Below, one piece after another: positions 35,690 to 48,104 of a stretch of 64,000 nt of DNA. A model generated the notes under the pieces. That model did no database searches. It was not told the origin of the DNA and saw only the letters and a program-made list of their open reading frames with translations. Source of the stretch: Welwitschia mirabilis (taxonomy: Eukaryota > Gnetophyta > Gnetopsida > Welwitschiales); contig JBOZIK010000001.1 in the NCBI GenBank assembly GCA_051453625.1, forward strand, positions 101,556,386 to 101,620,385. The letters are read 5' to 3'. Numbering within the stretch: the first letter of the stretch is position 1; each line of letters opens with the position of its first letter. The position numbers and the translations under genes were made by a program.

Positions 35690-37225
35690 TTTTTATGTAT
35701 CTCAAATTATACCTAAAAAATGTGAAGAGGTAGAATCTTATGAAGAGTGAATGATGGCCATGTAAGATGATCTTTAATAATTCAAAAAAAATAATGTGTG
35801 AAAATTTGTTAAATGACCAAAAGACAAAAATGTTATTGGAACAAAATGAATTTTCAAGAACAAATGTGACAAACAAAATAATGTAATTAAAAATAAAGCA
35901 AGATTAGTGGCATAAGTATACAACCGAATTAAAGGTATTTATGTAGGTGACACTTTTACTCATGTAGCTAGGCTAGACAGTTTTAGGATATTTCTATTTT
36001 ATGTAGCCTTTAAGAACATTAAAGTTTATCAAATGGAACTCTAAAGTGCCTTTTTAAATGGAACTCTTAATAAATAAGTTTATGTTAGATAGCCTTAAGG
36101 TCTTGTAGATCCATACAAATCAAAATATGTATATAGACTTAAAAAGGTATTGTATGAATTAAAACAAGCTCCAATAGTATTGTATGAAAAACTTGCCAAA
36201 TTTCTCAATGAGAATGGTTATATTCATGGAATTATGGATAAAACACTATTTGTTAAGAATCTAAAAAGGGACTTTATTATTATTTAAATTTATATATACG
36301 ATATAATTTTTGGAGCCTTAAAAAAAGTTTTATTAAAGAAATTTACTAGCTTTATGATAATACATTTTGAGATGAGTATTCTTGGTGAAGTTAGAATGTT
36401 TCTTGACCTCTAAATCAAATAAACAAAACACGGGATTTTTATATCTTTGTCTAAATATGAAAAAATTTGATCAAATGATTTGGGCTAGAAAATGCAAAAT
36501 CAACTTTTGTAAGATTGGTCTTGATGAACATATAAAATCTGTAGATCAAAAACTTTATAAAAGTATAATAGGAATCTATTGTATCTAACCTCAAGTAAAC
36601 CTGATATATTGTTTAGTATTGTGTGCTAGATATCAGACCCAATCAAAAAAATCATACTTTTAATCTATCAAAATAGAAATTAGATACATAAAAACACAAG
36701 TAACTATGGATTATAGTATCCTACAAAAAATCATTTGAACTTGTAGGACTTAGTGATATTAATTGGGATGGATGTAAAGATGATAGAAAAAGTACAACTG
36801 GTAATTGCTTTCTTTTAGAATTATTCCTAGTAAGATAGGCAAGTAAAAATCAAAACTCTATATTCTTTTCAATAGTATAATCAAAGTATATAGTAGTAGG
36901 GAATTGTTGTACCCATCTTCTTTGGATGAAGGAAATGTTCAAAGACTTTGGAGTAGATTTTGAACAGGTTCTAATCTTTTGTGATAACACAAGTGTAATT
37001 AATATATCTAAGAACCTTATTCAATATTTTACTAAATACATTGAATTAAGACATCATTTCCTTAAATATCAAGTGAAAAAAGGCAACATTTCAATGAATT
37101 TTATTAGTACTGATAGACAACTTGCTGACATTCTTACTAAACCGCTAAACTTTGACAACTTTCTAAGACTTTGTAGTGAACTAGGAGTTTTCTCTGCATC
37201 CTCTAATCAAATTTTGAATGATTAA
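35690..37225 (+). pseudogene. copia reverse transcriptase-RNase H remnant (B)
   Basis: RT blocks in order: MMAMxDDLxxFKKNN (about 35752), NVIGTKxIFKNKC, ARLVA, then VYRLKKVLYELKQAP (about 36128-36175). The catalytic box at 36291-36302 reads YIYD, so one essential Asp is gone. RNase H is best preserved at 36926-37225, a 99-codon open stretch with CDNTSVINISKN, IELRHHFLKYQVKKGNIS and the terminal QLADILTKPLNFDNFLRL, all standard for copia. Minus-strand frames at 34871-35077 and 35682-35876 are shadows. Confidence 0.9.
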
Positions 37226-37479
37226 ATAAATCTTGTATTTGGTTAACTAGACATGATCAGTCAACTAGTCTACAAACCCATTCATCTAGGCTTGAAGTAT
37301 TGTGACCTAAATCTTGACAGTTTAATCAAATCATAACTTAGTCAAGTAGACCTATAGGATTACAGTTTGGAAGTTAAGGTGATGCACTTAATATTTTTCT
37401 CAAATCTATCTTAATCAGTCTCCTTTATAAAATATTATAAATTCCTAATCCTTTCCATTCACTTTTGACCATGTCTCTC

Positions 37480-38700
37480 CTTTAGATTTATCTATCTCTT
37501 TCAAATTTTCTTAGCTTTAGGAAGTTGTTACATGTTTTTAATAATAGAGATCCCCTTAAAAAAGTACTAGAAAAAGCTAGCAAGCAAATATCTAGGGTAT
37601 TTTTATTCTATAATATCTGATAAGGACCTTAATAGTTTCTTAGAGAAGTTTAAGAAGAAACCTATATGCAAATAAAGGCCTATTACTTCTAAAAAGCTAA
37701 GAGAACTTTAAGATATGGCAAGGTTCTTAAATGAGCTTAATATTTCCTACTTTCTTAATGTCTTAGGGTTAGCCTAATCTTTTCCCACTAGGATGTTTTA
37801 TTGTAATGACTTTTTTGAAGCTAAATCTTCTACCCTAAAAACCCTTATTTTGGGAAAGAGGATTACAGTTACTACAGATCTAATTTCTTTTATTATAAAT
37901 ATTCCTTAACAAAATTATGATGATTTTTAGCTCTTGTGTTATTCCATAAATGATAAAGCAAAGGTCACTAGAAATCTCTATGATAAGTTCCATTGGTGGA
38001 AAACCGTTCTCTCCACCTCTCTTACCCTAAAGCATTAGTTTTTGCATTTAGTTTTTACTTATAATTTCTTGCCTTTGGTAGGTCATTGTGATGATAGCTT
38101 TTACTATAGAGCTTATTTATTCTATTTGGTGGAAATTGGGCATTCTTATGATTCTCTTAACATTATGATAAAAAACATGTTCTCTTAGTTAGAGTATTAC
38201 AATACTAAGGCTCTTCCTAATATTTATTGCTATTTTAGTTTCTAGTTGCATCCAAAGTTAGAAATTATAACTCCTATGTTAATCATTAGGCATGCAACTT
38301 TTTCCTACATGTATATTTTTCTGGATCTAAGAAATCTTCTAAGTCTCCTTCTCCTAAGTAAGCCTCTCTTGAAGAGACTCTTTTATACTTAAAGAGTATA
38401 GATTTCATACTAGGCACATGAAAAATCTCTTATCATGATAGGATATGAGATAGATAATAATTCTGAGGAAGTCGATATCTCAGTGCAAAAAGTAGCTAAA
38501 GAAAAAGAGAAAGAAGAAGATCCAAGTTTTAAATAAGAATCTAAGGAAGAAGAAGAAGAAGAATCTAATTGAGATGTTGTCTTCTTTGTTTTTTTTATGT
38601 TTTGCTTATTTATCTTCAATTTTTTCTTCTTTATCATTGATGTCAAAAGAGGAAGAAATAGCTAGTTGTATTTTTAGCTTTTATCATATGGTACTACATA
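37480..38700 (+). pseudogene. Sirevirus-type 3' ORF (plant transposon/env-like protein) in B
   Basis: After RNase H an extra reading frame aligns with those at 49529 (D), 48105 (C) and 57719 (E). Legible segments: FLEKFKKKPIC, LRELxDMARFLNELNISYFL, MFYCNDFFEAKSSTLKTLIL followed by GKRITVTTDLISFI, YDKFHWWKT, and FLHLVFTYNFLPLVGHCDD. The pattern (FYxN, then GKxIxVTxDLI, then LPL) fits the plant transposon protein family found in the extra ORF of Sireviruses. It ends in an acidic run (KEKEKEEDPSFK then poly-Glu) followed by a very hydrophobic stretch (FFVFFMFCLFIFNFFFF), which could have been a membrane anchor. The role of this ORF in living elements is unproven. The minus-strand Ser-rich frame at 38410-38646 is its shadow. 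Confidence 0.7.
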
Positions 38701-39076
38701 TGACCAATTATTTTCAGTGGTGCTTCTTAGTTTCTATCAAGTTGTAATTACACTTAATGAGAACTTGTTATTATACTACTTAATATTAAGTAATAGAAAT
38801 GCATTTGGTATTATTCTATATTATATAATTAATGCATATTAAACACCACTTAAAATAAAATTTTATCACATATATCAATGAATATTGCATGTTTCATAAA
38901 CTACACTATGAAATTATTATATTAATTGCTATTATTAGAAATCCTTTATAAATGTTCAATCTAATATATATGTTTATTACTCTTTTGCAAATTTAATAGG
39001 CATAATCTAAGGGGAAGTTTTTCTAGTTAATATTTTCAACTAAGTATAGTTTGCCATCAATGTTAAAGGGGAAGAT
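38638..39076 (+). promoter_or_regulatory. B 3' non-coding region with spare and main polypurine tracts
   Basis: The spare motif GATGTCAAAAGAGGAAGAAA begins at 38639. The main tract AAAGGGGAAGA is at 39065-39075, directly before the LTR. No gene lies between. Confidence 0.8.
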
Positions 39077-40358
39077 TTTTGAGTTAAAATTAATCAAGTT
39101 GATGTCAAACTAACATTTTTTGTTTAACAAAATGTATTGTATCTTTTACAAAAAATATTAATTCTTATAGGTCAAATGCTAAAATATTTTATTACAAATA
39201 TTACATAAACTGACAATTTTCATACCATTAAAGGGATTAACCAAATTCTTAAAGTACTAACTAAAATTAAGTCATAACATGTCAAAAATAGATTGTAAAG
39301 GGGTCAAATAGATTTTAGAGGGATCAATTAGACCTAAGCATAAAATTTATCACATCTAAATATTAAGGGGTTAATCGTATTCTATAGGGATTAAGAAGAC
39401 CTAGAGTGAAATATTTTCATCCTTTGCATTTAAGGCATTAACTAGACTTTTGATGAATTAATCAAACCTAGGCCATACATATTTTTTTATGGTTTTCTAG
39501 ACATAGAATCAAGAAAATCAATATGTGGTAGACTAGACATGTAATTAACCAGATTCCTGAGTGATTGACCAAACATAAAGACATAAGAAACTTGGATTCA
39601 CTGGAAGAAGCTAAGGATGACTGACTTTAATTATAGCACTAGATGGAGTCGACTAAACATTCTAAGGGGTCAATTAAACATAATAAAAATGGGATTTTTA
39701 TAGCTATTTGAGCACCTATTTTTATCTGTTGGAGAAAATTTTCACTTGTAAAATCCTAAAAAGATTCTTCTACATATTTGCTAATAGTCAAAATCATTGC
39801 ACTAATTTTTTGGATCATTGTTTAATATCTTTTGATGAGATTTTAGACTACTCATTAGCACATCTCTTATCTAATCAAAGAGGAACAAATATATTTTGTT
39901 ATCATTTGTACTTTATTAATTGATTTGTACTATAAGTTCATGGATTATACTATCATCTCAAGTAATGTAGCAACATTATTGTAAAGCTAAAAATCTAGTG
40001 TAACCTATGCAATATGACATGCCATTATCATTGAATAGTATTCTATCTAAAGTTTGAGATTAAGCCTATAAAAAGTCTAATAGTAAAGATTATAAGTAAA
40101 CCTAGAATACCTAGAAAGTAATTAAAAAAATTTGAATTAGGCTTGGGTATAAGCTAATCACTAATAATTGAGTACGGAGTTTTTTAAACCATTCTCCATT
40201 GGTATCTTTATGCTTTTAGTTATTTACTTGTAAATTATAATTGTTTTTCATTCACATAAATATTTTAGTTTTTAATACTTATGAAAATAGCTTATTAATT
40301 TATTGGTTTAATTTTTTATCCTATTCATCCCTCTCCCTCTGGGGTTTTAGATCCTTCT
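39077..40358 (+). repeat. 3' LTR of B
   Basis: It starts TTTTGAGTTAAAATT (TG decayed) and ends GATCCTTCT (CA decayed). It has the same GGGGTTGACTAGAC field at 39230-39680 and an LTR tail at 40300-40358. The plus-strand frame at 39708-39923 is non-coding LTR. Confidence 0.9.
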
Positions 40359-40756
40359 AAAACTTAAAGAAATCCAAATGAGTCATGTCCATACTACTAT
40401 TATTTGCAAAAAGTGTAATATTTTTAGTGGTTCTACATAAACCAAATAAAAATTAATATGATAATAAGGAAAATAAAGCAAAAAATAAAGAACATAAAAA
40501 TGAAAAGGTATGCTAATAAAGATAACCAAATTTAATAAATTTCTAAATAGTATTTTTAAAAAAATCTAGATCAAGTAAAATTTTACTTACTTTTCTTATT
40601 ATCAAGCTCTTTGTAAGTTTTCCAAAATGGAGTCATAATAATAATTTTAATTATGTATGTAAAAGTTATAACCAGAAAAAAAGATAGAAGCTATGTCTTC
40701 AGCTATGTCTTCATCATTGCAAGTTAATAGTAGTTAACATTAATTAATCTTAATTA
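40359..40756. other. AT-rich spacer, no gene seen
   Basis: Low-complexity sequence between the B LTR and the minisatellite. It may be the continuation of the copia leader that B split, but I cannot show it. Confidence 0.4.
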
Positions 40757-42350
40757 CATGTCCCACACCTAACATCATACATAGATTTACTATCATAGTT
40801 GATGATCCCATAACTAATGTTACACTTGGCAATAGGTCTAACATCAGAGTTAAAGACCTCATATCTAATGTTACACTTGTTCATAGAAGTCTAACATAGT
40901 TGGAATCCAACATCACACTTAACCAACTTAAGTATAATGTCATACTTGGTTATAAAAGTCATGTAATATATAGAGGCTTACCATCATACTTGTCCATTAA
41001 AATCCTAACATTAAACTTAGTCAATTAATATCTAACATCACACTTGATTATATAAGTCTAATGTTGTAGTTTAAGTTTGATATCATACTTGATTCACAAA
41101 GGCCTAACATCAAAATTGGCTAAAATAAGCTCGATTTCACACTTTATTAATTAAATTCTAACATTATACTAGATCATAAAAGTGTAATGTTATAATTAAA
41201 TATTACATTACACTTGATCTATAAAAATCTGACATTGTATTTGGTCGATTAAAGCTTCACATTATTCTTGATTGAAAAAGTATAATATTTTGATTAGAGT
41301 CTAACATCACACATAGCACTTGAAGGCCTAATGTTGCATTTGTTCAATAAAAGCCCAATGTTACACTTAGCTAACTGAATTTAGATGTCACAATTAATCA
41401 TAGAATTTTAATTTCATAGTTAAATCTTAACATTACACTTGATCCATGGAGGTCTAACATCATACTTGGCTATCAGAAGCTCAACATTATATTTAGCTAG
41501 TAGAAGTTTAAAATTCCAATTAACTAACTAGAGATAACATCACACTTTATCCATAGAGGCTTAACATCATACTTAGCCAAGATAACCCTTACATTTTACT
41601 TTGCTAACTAAGATTTAAATAATATTTGTTATAGAAATCTGATGTTATAGTTGGAGTGCAACATCATACCTTTATAGTATCCTAATGTTGCACTTTTCTA
41701 TATAAGCCTAAAATTACATTTGGTTAACTAAAAGCTAATGTCACACATAGTTATAAAAGTATAATATCATAGTTGGAACTTAATGTTACATATGACTAAT
41801 TAAAGCTTGACATCGCACTTAGATATTTAAAGCTTAACATCACACTTGGTCATATGATCCTAATGTCATACTTAAAGGCCAACATCACACCTAAGTACTA
41901 AAGCTTGATATCTTAGTTAGAGTCCAATGTCAAAACTATACATAAGATCATGATGTTTTACTTATAATTCAATGTCATCCTTTTCCTAGAATAGTCTAAT
42001 GTTATATTCAAAGGTTAATAATACACATGATCATGAAAATCTAATGTTGTAGTTTAAGCTTAACATCACACTTGGTCATTAAAATCTGAGATCATACTTA
42101 AAATCCAAAATCACACTTATCTATTTCCAAATTTTACAATTATACTTACCTTTTCTTATGCCTTATGTTATACTTGCTTCTTCTCATATCTATCATTGTA
42201 GTTATCATCTTCAAGGTCTAACATCAAACTTATCTATATCCTATAACTATCATCATAAAAACACACTATGAGGCCTTACATTAAACTTATTTTCTTTATA
42301 GGTTTAATGTTACACTTGTCTCTTCTTAGGCTTGATGTGATAGTTGCCTT
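40757..42350 (+). repeat. 1.6-kb degenerate minisatellite, unit about 27 bp
   Basis: The unit is close to CTAACATCACACTTG followed by GYCATARAAGC. It alternates with TAATGTTACACTTG variants in which ACATC and ATGTT swap. Units of 25-29 bp follow each other for about 1.6 kb, roughly 55-60 copies, each diverged. Clear cores lie near 40908, 41032, 41302, 41535, 41837, 41881 and 42063. It is not LTR-flanked and has no open frame. Confidence 0.85.
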
Positions 42351-42726
42351 TCCTTTTGATACTTATAATGGTTATGATAGTTATGTAAGTTACCATTCAA
42401 TCCCAAAGATTATAAAACATTGATCAACCATCATGATAATTATAGAATAACCTTTGAAAGCAGATTAATTTAAGGCTAGAGGCATCCATAAAAAGCAAGA
42501 TGATAGAAGGGAGACAAAGAACACATTAGAGAATTATGAAGCAAAGAGTAAATTATCAAATATATACTATCAAATATTTTTTGCCCGATAAAATAAATAA
42601 CTCTCTAATAAGATCAACTCATTCCTTTTACATTTGGAATGATCAAACCACCAAATAGAACATAATCTATAAGCATCACTAGAATAACCTTCAACTTTTA
42701 AAGAAAAATCTTCTAAATGGGTATCG
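42351..42726. other. AT-rich spacer, no gene seen
   Basis: Unique-looking sequence between the minisatellite and element C. Confidence 0.4.
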
Positions 42727-43871
42727 TAGGTTAAGTTATATTTTTGCCAAGTTGATGTTAAACTAAAATTTTATTATGTAGCAAAATATGTTGTAATTAT
42801 TGTAGAAAATAATAATTCTTATAGGTTAAAAGTAACCAAGCACTTCTTACTAGCTTTGTTTAAATCTAACAAGTAATAGATCAAATAAGGAATCAACTAG
42901 ATCCTAGAGGAATTAATCAAACTTGTACAAAAAATCATTAAATCTAGTTTTTTAAGGGATTGACTAGATCCTATAGGGTTTGTCTAGATGTGTGCTAAAA
43001 ATATTATATTAAATTCCATAAGGGATTGATTTCACAAAAAGAGAATCAACTAGAGCTAAACATATATGATCAATCAAACTCTAAATGGGGTCAACTAGAC
43101 TAAGTGATGTAAAGAACTTAGGTTAACTAGAATAAGATGGAGTCGACCAACTTCATTAAGCACACTCAATGAAGTTAACTGAATATTTTGAGGGCTCAAC
43201 TAGTCATGATAGACATGGAATTTTTCAATCGATTTTCTTGTCATTATCTCCTTTTTTTTATCCATTAGAATATTGGATTCATTTTTAAATCATAAAAATA
43301 CATTACCTATGTAAGTCATTTAAGTCAAAATCTTAATGCACTCTTTTTAGAGGCATAGACTGAAGATCAAAAAAAGAAACTCTTTTATACTATCAAGCTC
43401 TTAATCAAGTAGACTACACTATACATACTTGGATTTGTAAACTTATTTTTAAATAGTACATCTCTAATTGTATTATACTTCAGATTGGGTGGAATTAGTT
43501 CATTTTGGAATTAGTAAATTTTTGACATCCTTTAAAAGTTCACTTGTAAAGGTTATAGGTTGACCTAAAAGAATATAAAAAGAAAGAAATAGGGATTCAA
43601 ATTAGCTTAGAGTAGAAGCTCACTATTAAAAGTGGAGCAGAGGGCTTTCTAAACAATTATACATTGTGTGCCTATAATATTCCTTGATATTTTCTAGTTT
43701 TAGTTATTTTTAAGTTCCTTTATTTAATCCTCCTTAACAATATCTCAGTTCATTATTTTGAATACTAAGTATTTATTACTGAATTTTAAAGAGAATACTA
43801 TTTTATTTTTAAATCTTATTTACCCTCTCCCTCTTCTCTTCTCCTCCTCATCTAGGATTCTAGATCTAAGA
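42727..43871 (+). repeat. 5' LTR of C
   Basis: It aligns at its start (CCAAGTTGATGTTAAACTAA) with the other Sirevirus-like LTRs and carries several GGGATTGACTAGA-type blocks (42900-43200). It ends TAGATCTAAGA where CA is expected. Confidence 0.85.
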
Positions 43872-43873
43872 TT

Positions 43874-43885
43874 TGGTATTAACTC
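43874..43885 (+). other. primer-binding site of C
   Basis: TGGTATTAACTC; the first eight bases fit the copia site, the rest has diverged. Confidence 0.75.
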
Positions 43886-43898
43886 TAGAACCCCAAAT

Positions 43899-45500
43899 AT
43901 GAGTAATCCTACTGATGGTCTCTCTACCAAAAGATCACCTATGTTTGATAGAACTAACGCTTATTGGAAAGTCAAAATGAAAATAATTATTATGTTTTTT
44001 AATGTAGACATTAAGAAGGTTATCTACAATAAACATCTTATGTCCACAATAGCTCAAACCAATAGTAATGGCACCTCAATAATTATTGAGAAATCTTGAG
44101 ACTAATGGACCCCTATTGATAAGGCTAAAGCAACTAGATATGCTCATGCTCTTAATGTTATTTTTTTTGTAGTATGTACAAATGAATTTAAGAGGATAAT
44201 TAATTGTGAACATGCTAAGGATCTTGGGACATACTTAAAATAGCCTCTGAAGTAACATCCACAATTAAACAAGAAAATCTACAACTGCTCATATCAAAGT
44301 TTGAAAACATTTTTATGGAAGAAGAAAAAATACTATAGGAGTTATTTGCTAAAGTGACAGATATAGTAAAATTAATGGTAAGGCTAGGTGAAATGATGGA
44401 TGAAGGAATAGTGGTATAAAAAGTACTAATATCTCTTTCAAATCATTTTAAGNNNNNNNNNNNNNNNNNNNNNNNNNNNNNNNNNNNNNNNNCGAATGGC
44501 CCTAGTGAACTACAAGGTAATCTTCAAACTTATGAGTTAAAGTTCTCTAAAGATAAAAAGAAAAGTCTTGTGTTAAAAAGTATGGAGGAAGATTTTAGAT
44601 TTGAAACATTAGATGAAGATCTCAGTGAGGATGAAATTGTACTATTAGCATGAAAGCTTAAAAAATTCTTACACAAAAGAAAACAAGATGGTAAACCAAG
44701 CGAGGAACCAAAGAGGGTTCAATCTAAGCCCAAAAGATATCAAGAAAAAGTAAATAAAATTTAGTGTTATGCCTATAAAGGATATGAACATGTTGCTAAT
44801 AAGTGTTCTAATAATAGAAGAGATTAGAGAAAATCCAAGACACCATCTTTCATTATCACTTGAAACAATGTAGATGAAGAAGAAGATAACAACTCTAGTC
44901 AAGATTAAAATGGAGAAAGGAGACTTTCTTTTATGATAATATCTCTTTCCATGAAAAACATGTCATGCTCAACTAAACCAGATGACTTAGACCTTGTTGA
45001 AGAAAGTAAAGAGGAGCTAAAAGGCATCTACTAAGAGTTCTACTAGAATGTGAAAAGTTGGCTAAATAGATCAACAAGTTCAAAACAATAGTCAAGGATC
45101 TAAATAAGGAGAATAAAGAGTTATAGGGTAAATATAAGATGGTTCAATCAAAGAACACCGATCTACATCACAAGATAAAAAACTTGCCTCATTTTGTTAA
45201 TAAATTTTCAAATAGTTATAGTAAATTAGAAAAGATGCTTGAAATATAAGAATTAGTCCATAACAAAAGAGGCATTAGATTTACCTTTTCAAAAACATCC
45301 AATTAGTCAAATAACATAACATGACAAAATAATTTCATTTTAAAAATTATTTATTATTTTTGTGGTAAGATAGGATACTTAAAATTATTTTTCAAATTTA
45401 AAAAGGTAATGCTATTTTTAAATCTTCATAGTACCTTTTTTTAATTTATTTCAAAGAACTATGTATCACAATAGTCCAATAGAACTAAGTGGGTAAGGAA
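43899..45500 (+). pseudogene. copia gag remnant (C)
   Basis: ATG at 43899 gives MSNPTDGLSTKRSPMFDRTN followed by AYWKVKMKIIIMFFNVDIKK, the plant copia gag N-terminus. It stays open to 44099. The E copy starts the same way (MSNPLDGLS), which supports this start. After a 40-N gap (44453-44492) the frame resumes (VIFKLMS-type text). The zinc knuckle at about 44767 reads CYAYKGYEHVANKC, with the second Cys changed to Tyr. An acidic linker (DEEEDNNSSQD) and a Lys/Glu-rich segment follow. The minus-strand frame at 44669-44902 is a shadow. Confidence 0.8.
44453..44492. other. assembly gap, 40 N
   Basis: Small sized gap inside gag of C. Confidence 0.95.
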
Positions 45501-45519
45501 GGATAATTTGAAAAGTTTA

Positions 45520-46237
45520 TTAATTTAAATGGAATTTAATGTATCAAATGAAACCTATTAGTATTTGGATAATGAGTGTTTTCAATACATGCTAGGTGAC
45601 AAATCACAATTTTAGCACTTGAACAATTTTAATGGAGGAGAGATAACCTTTGATGATAATGGAAAAGCTAAAATTGAAGGCATTAGAAGCATTATTAGAG
45701 GTAACATGCTTAAAGTCATGATTTATATGTGAATGGTATTAAACATAATTTAGTTAGTATTAGTTAGATTTGTGATAAAGGTCTTGCAGTTATTTTTGAT
45801 ACTCAAAAATGTGTGAAGTTAAACATGATAAAATAAATGGAGTTCTTCTTAAATCAAAGAATAGACAATGTTTATAGTATTGATTAACCTTCATCAATGT
45901 GTCATTTTTCTCATATAAACTAAGAAGAGTTATAGCACCAATGGTTAGGACACATAAACTATGACCATCTTAAAACATCATTAAGAACAAAATTTTGAAA
46001 GAAATTTCTAGAATCAATATCAATATAAATAGGTTATGTAATTGTTATCAAAAAGAAAAATAGACTAGAACCTCTCACAATATTAAAAATGTAGTCTTCT
46101 CAATAATGCCTCTTGAACTCATTTACATGGATGTAGTGGGACCTATCCAAACCAAGACTCTAGGAGAAAAATGATATTTCTTTATTATGATAGATGACTT
46201 TTCTAAATTTACTTGGATTACCTTCCTAGGAAATAAG
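45520..46237 (+). pseudogene. copia protease and truncated integrase (C)
   Basis: The protease position is near 45555-45610 (DKSQF, then GEITFDDNGKAKIEGIRSI). GAG-pre-integrase is near 45930-46060 (ELxHQWLGHxNYDHL). The integrase starts at about 46100 (MPLELIYMDVVGPIQT) and reaches IMIDDFSKFTWITFLGNKAE, keeping the first catalytic Asp pair. It stops abruptly at 46237, where RT sequence begins. The second and third catalytic residues and the whole C-terminal domain are missing, about 0.8 kb compared with B. Confidence 0.8.
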
Positions 46238-47745
46238 GCTGAAACACATGAAGAATGAATGGTTGTAATGCAAGAAGAATTAGAATAATTCAAAAGAAAT
46301 AATGTTTCAAAACTAGTAGAAATACCAAAGGATCAGAATGTAATTGGAATAAAATATATTTTTAAGAATAAGTATAATGAATATAACAATGTAATTAAGA
46401 ATAAAGTTAAGTTAATGGCTCAACGTTACAATCATATTGAAGGAATATATGTAAGAGATACATTTTCTTCTATGGTAATACTAGATAGTATTAGAATGTT
46501 TTTTGCATATGTTGTCTACAAAAACTTTAAAGTTTTTCATATGCTATCTTTTTAAATGGAATAATTAATGAAGAAGTTTATATAGAGCAATCTCAAGAAT
46601 TCATTGATTCACATAAATCAAACCATGTCTATAGACTTAAAAAGGCATTGTATGATTTAAAATAGGCACCAAGGGGATGGTCTGAAAAACTAATAACATT
46701 TCCTAAATAAAATGGTTATACTCATGAAGTAATAGATAAAGATGTTTTTGTTCATAATTTTAAGGAAGACTTTATCATCATTCATATCTATGTTGATAAT
46801 ATAATTTTTTGAGCCTTAAAAGACGATATCTTAAAAGAGTTTACTAACATTAAGGCAACACAATTTGAGATGAGTATGCTTGGTAAGGTAAGCATGTTTC
46901 TTAATCTACAAATTAAATAAATAAAATAAGGTATTTCCATCTCTTAATTAAAATACTAAAAGGAGTTGATTAAGAAATTTAGGCTTGAAAATATAAGTCA
47001 ACCTATACTTCTATGTCAACTTCATGTAAAGTTAGCCTTGATAACAATGGTAAATTAGTGGACAAAAACATTTATAAGAGTATAATAAGAAGCGTATCAT
47101 ATTTAAGTGCTAGTAAACCCTGACATAATGTTTAGTGTTGTTATACATGCAAGATATTAGATTAATCCTAAGAAATTACATCTCTAAGTTACTAAAAGAA
47201 TTATAAGGTATATAAAAGAAGCAAGTAATTATAAACTATTGTACCCTATAGAAATTATTTGAACTTATAATTTTTAATGATGCAGACTGGGTTGGATGCA
47301 AAGATGATTGTAATAGTACTAGTGAAAACTACTTCTTTCTAGGATCATGTTGTATAGGATAGACAAGTAAAAAGTAAAATTATATTTCTCTTTTCTTAAC
47401 AGAAGTATAATACATAGTAGTAGTAAGCTGTTGTACCCATCTTCTATGTATGAAAGAAAGGCTTAATGATTTTGGTATTAACTTTAATTAGGTACCAATT
47501 TTTTATGATAATATAAGTATAACTAATATTTTAAAAAACCCTATTCAGCATTCTTGAACTAAACATATCAAACTTTGACATCACTTTATTACAGATTAAG
47601 TAGAGAAGGGTAATATTTCTATGAATTTCGTATGCCCTTATAGATAACTAGCTGATATTTTTATGAAACCCCTAAAATTTGATAATTTTTTGAGTCTTCA
47701 TTATGAATTGGAAGTTATCTCTCTATTCTCCAATTAAAAAAAAGG
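46238..47745 (+). pseudogene. copia reverse transcriptase-RNase H remnant (C)
   Basis: RT begins at once after the deletion (MVVMQEELE, FKRNNVSKLVEIP) and reads NVIGIKYIFKNKYNEYNNVI. A frameshift lies around 46530. The catalytic box at 46789-46800 reads YVDN. RNase H shows DADWVGCKDD (about 47281), FYDNISITNILKNPIQH and LADIFMKPLKFDNFLSL (about 47650-47700). Trp and Gln positions are often stops. Confidence 0.85.
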
Positions 47746-48104
47746 TGATAATTCAGTTGATCAAACTTGAAGTAATAAGGTTAACTAAAAGTTAAACCTA
47801 ATTGCCTAAACTTCCCTAGGAAGACTGATTAAATTGACTAAACATTAGTCCCAGGTGATCAGAACTAAAGTAAACTTTTTGATCCAAGCTTAATGGAACA
47901 ACTAGATCATAACTTAATCAAATAGACCTATAAGGTTAAAGAGCAAAAGAAAGGTAGTGAACTTGAGTTTTTATTATATTTAACTTATTTTTTCCCTCTT
48001 ATAAAATCTTGTAAAGCCCTACTTTCCTCATTTCCACTTGTTTCCTATCTCTATTGGAACTTGTCTATTTCTTTTCACTTCTTTTAATATTCAGTAAGTA
48101 TAAC

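Larger units (their letters stand above)
21154..40358 (+). mobile_element. Ty1/copia element B, Sirevirus-like, with both LTRs
   Basis: This is the most complete copia copy in the window: 5' LTR (21154-22074 plus 32208-32566), primer site (32569), gag, protease, integrase, RT-RNase H, env-like ORF, two polypurine tracts and 3' LTR (39077-40358). Removing the 10.1-kb G1 insertion gives an element of about 9.1 kb, normal for Sireviruses. The two LTR starts agree at roughly 85% over their first 62 bases by eye, so the insertion is old. It sits 157 bases inside another copia element's leader. No clear target duplication survives. Confidence 0.9.

Noticed and set aside
38410-38646. 78-codon minus-strand frame rich in Ser and Lys
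   Set aside because: Complement of the poly-Glu and hydrophobic codons of the env-like ORF in B.
40757-42350. CRISPR-like array
   Set aside because: Units are contiguous and degenerate with no constant repeat separated by unique spacers, in a plant nuclear context.
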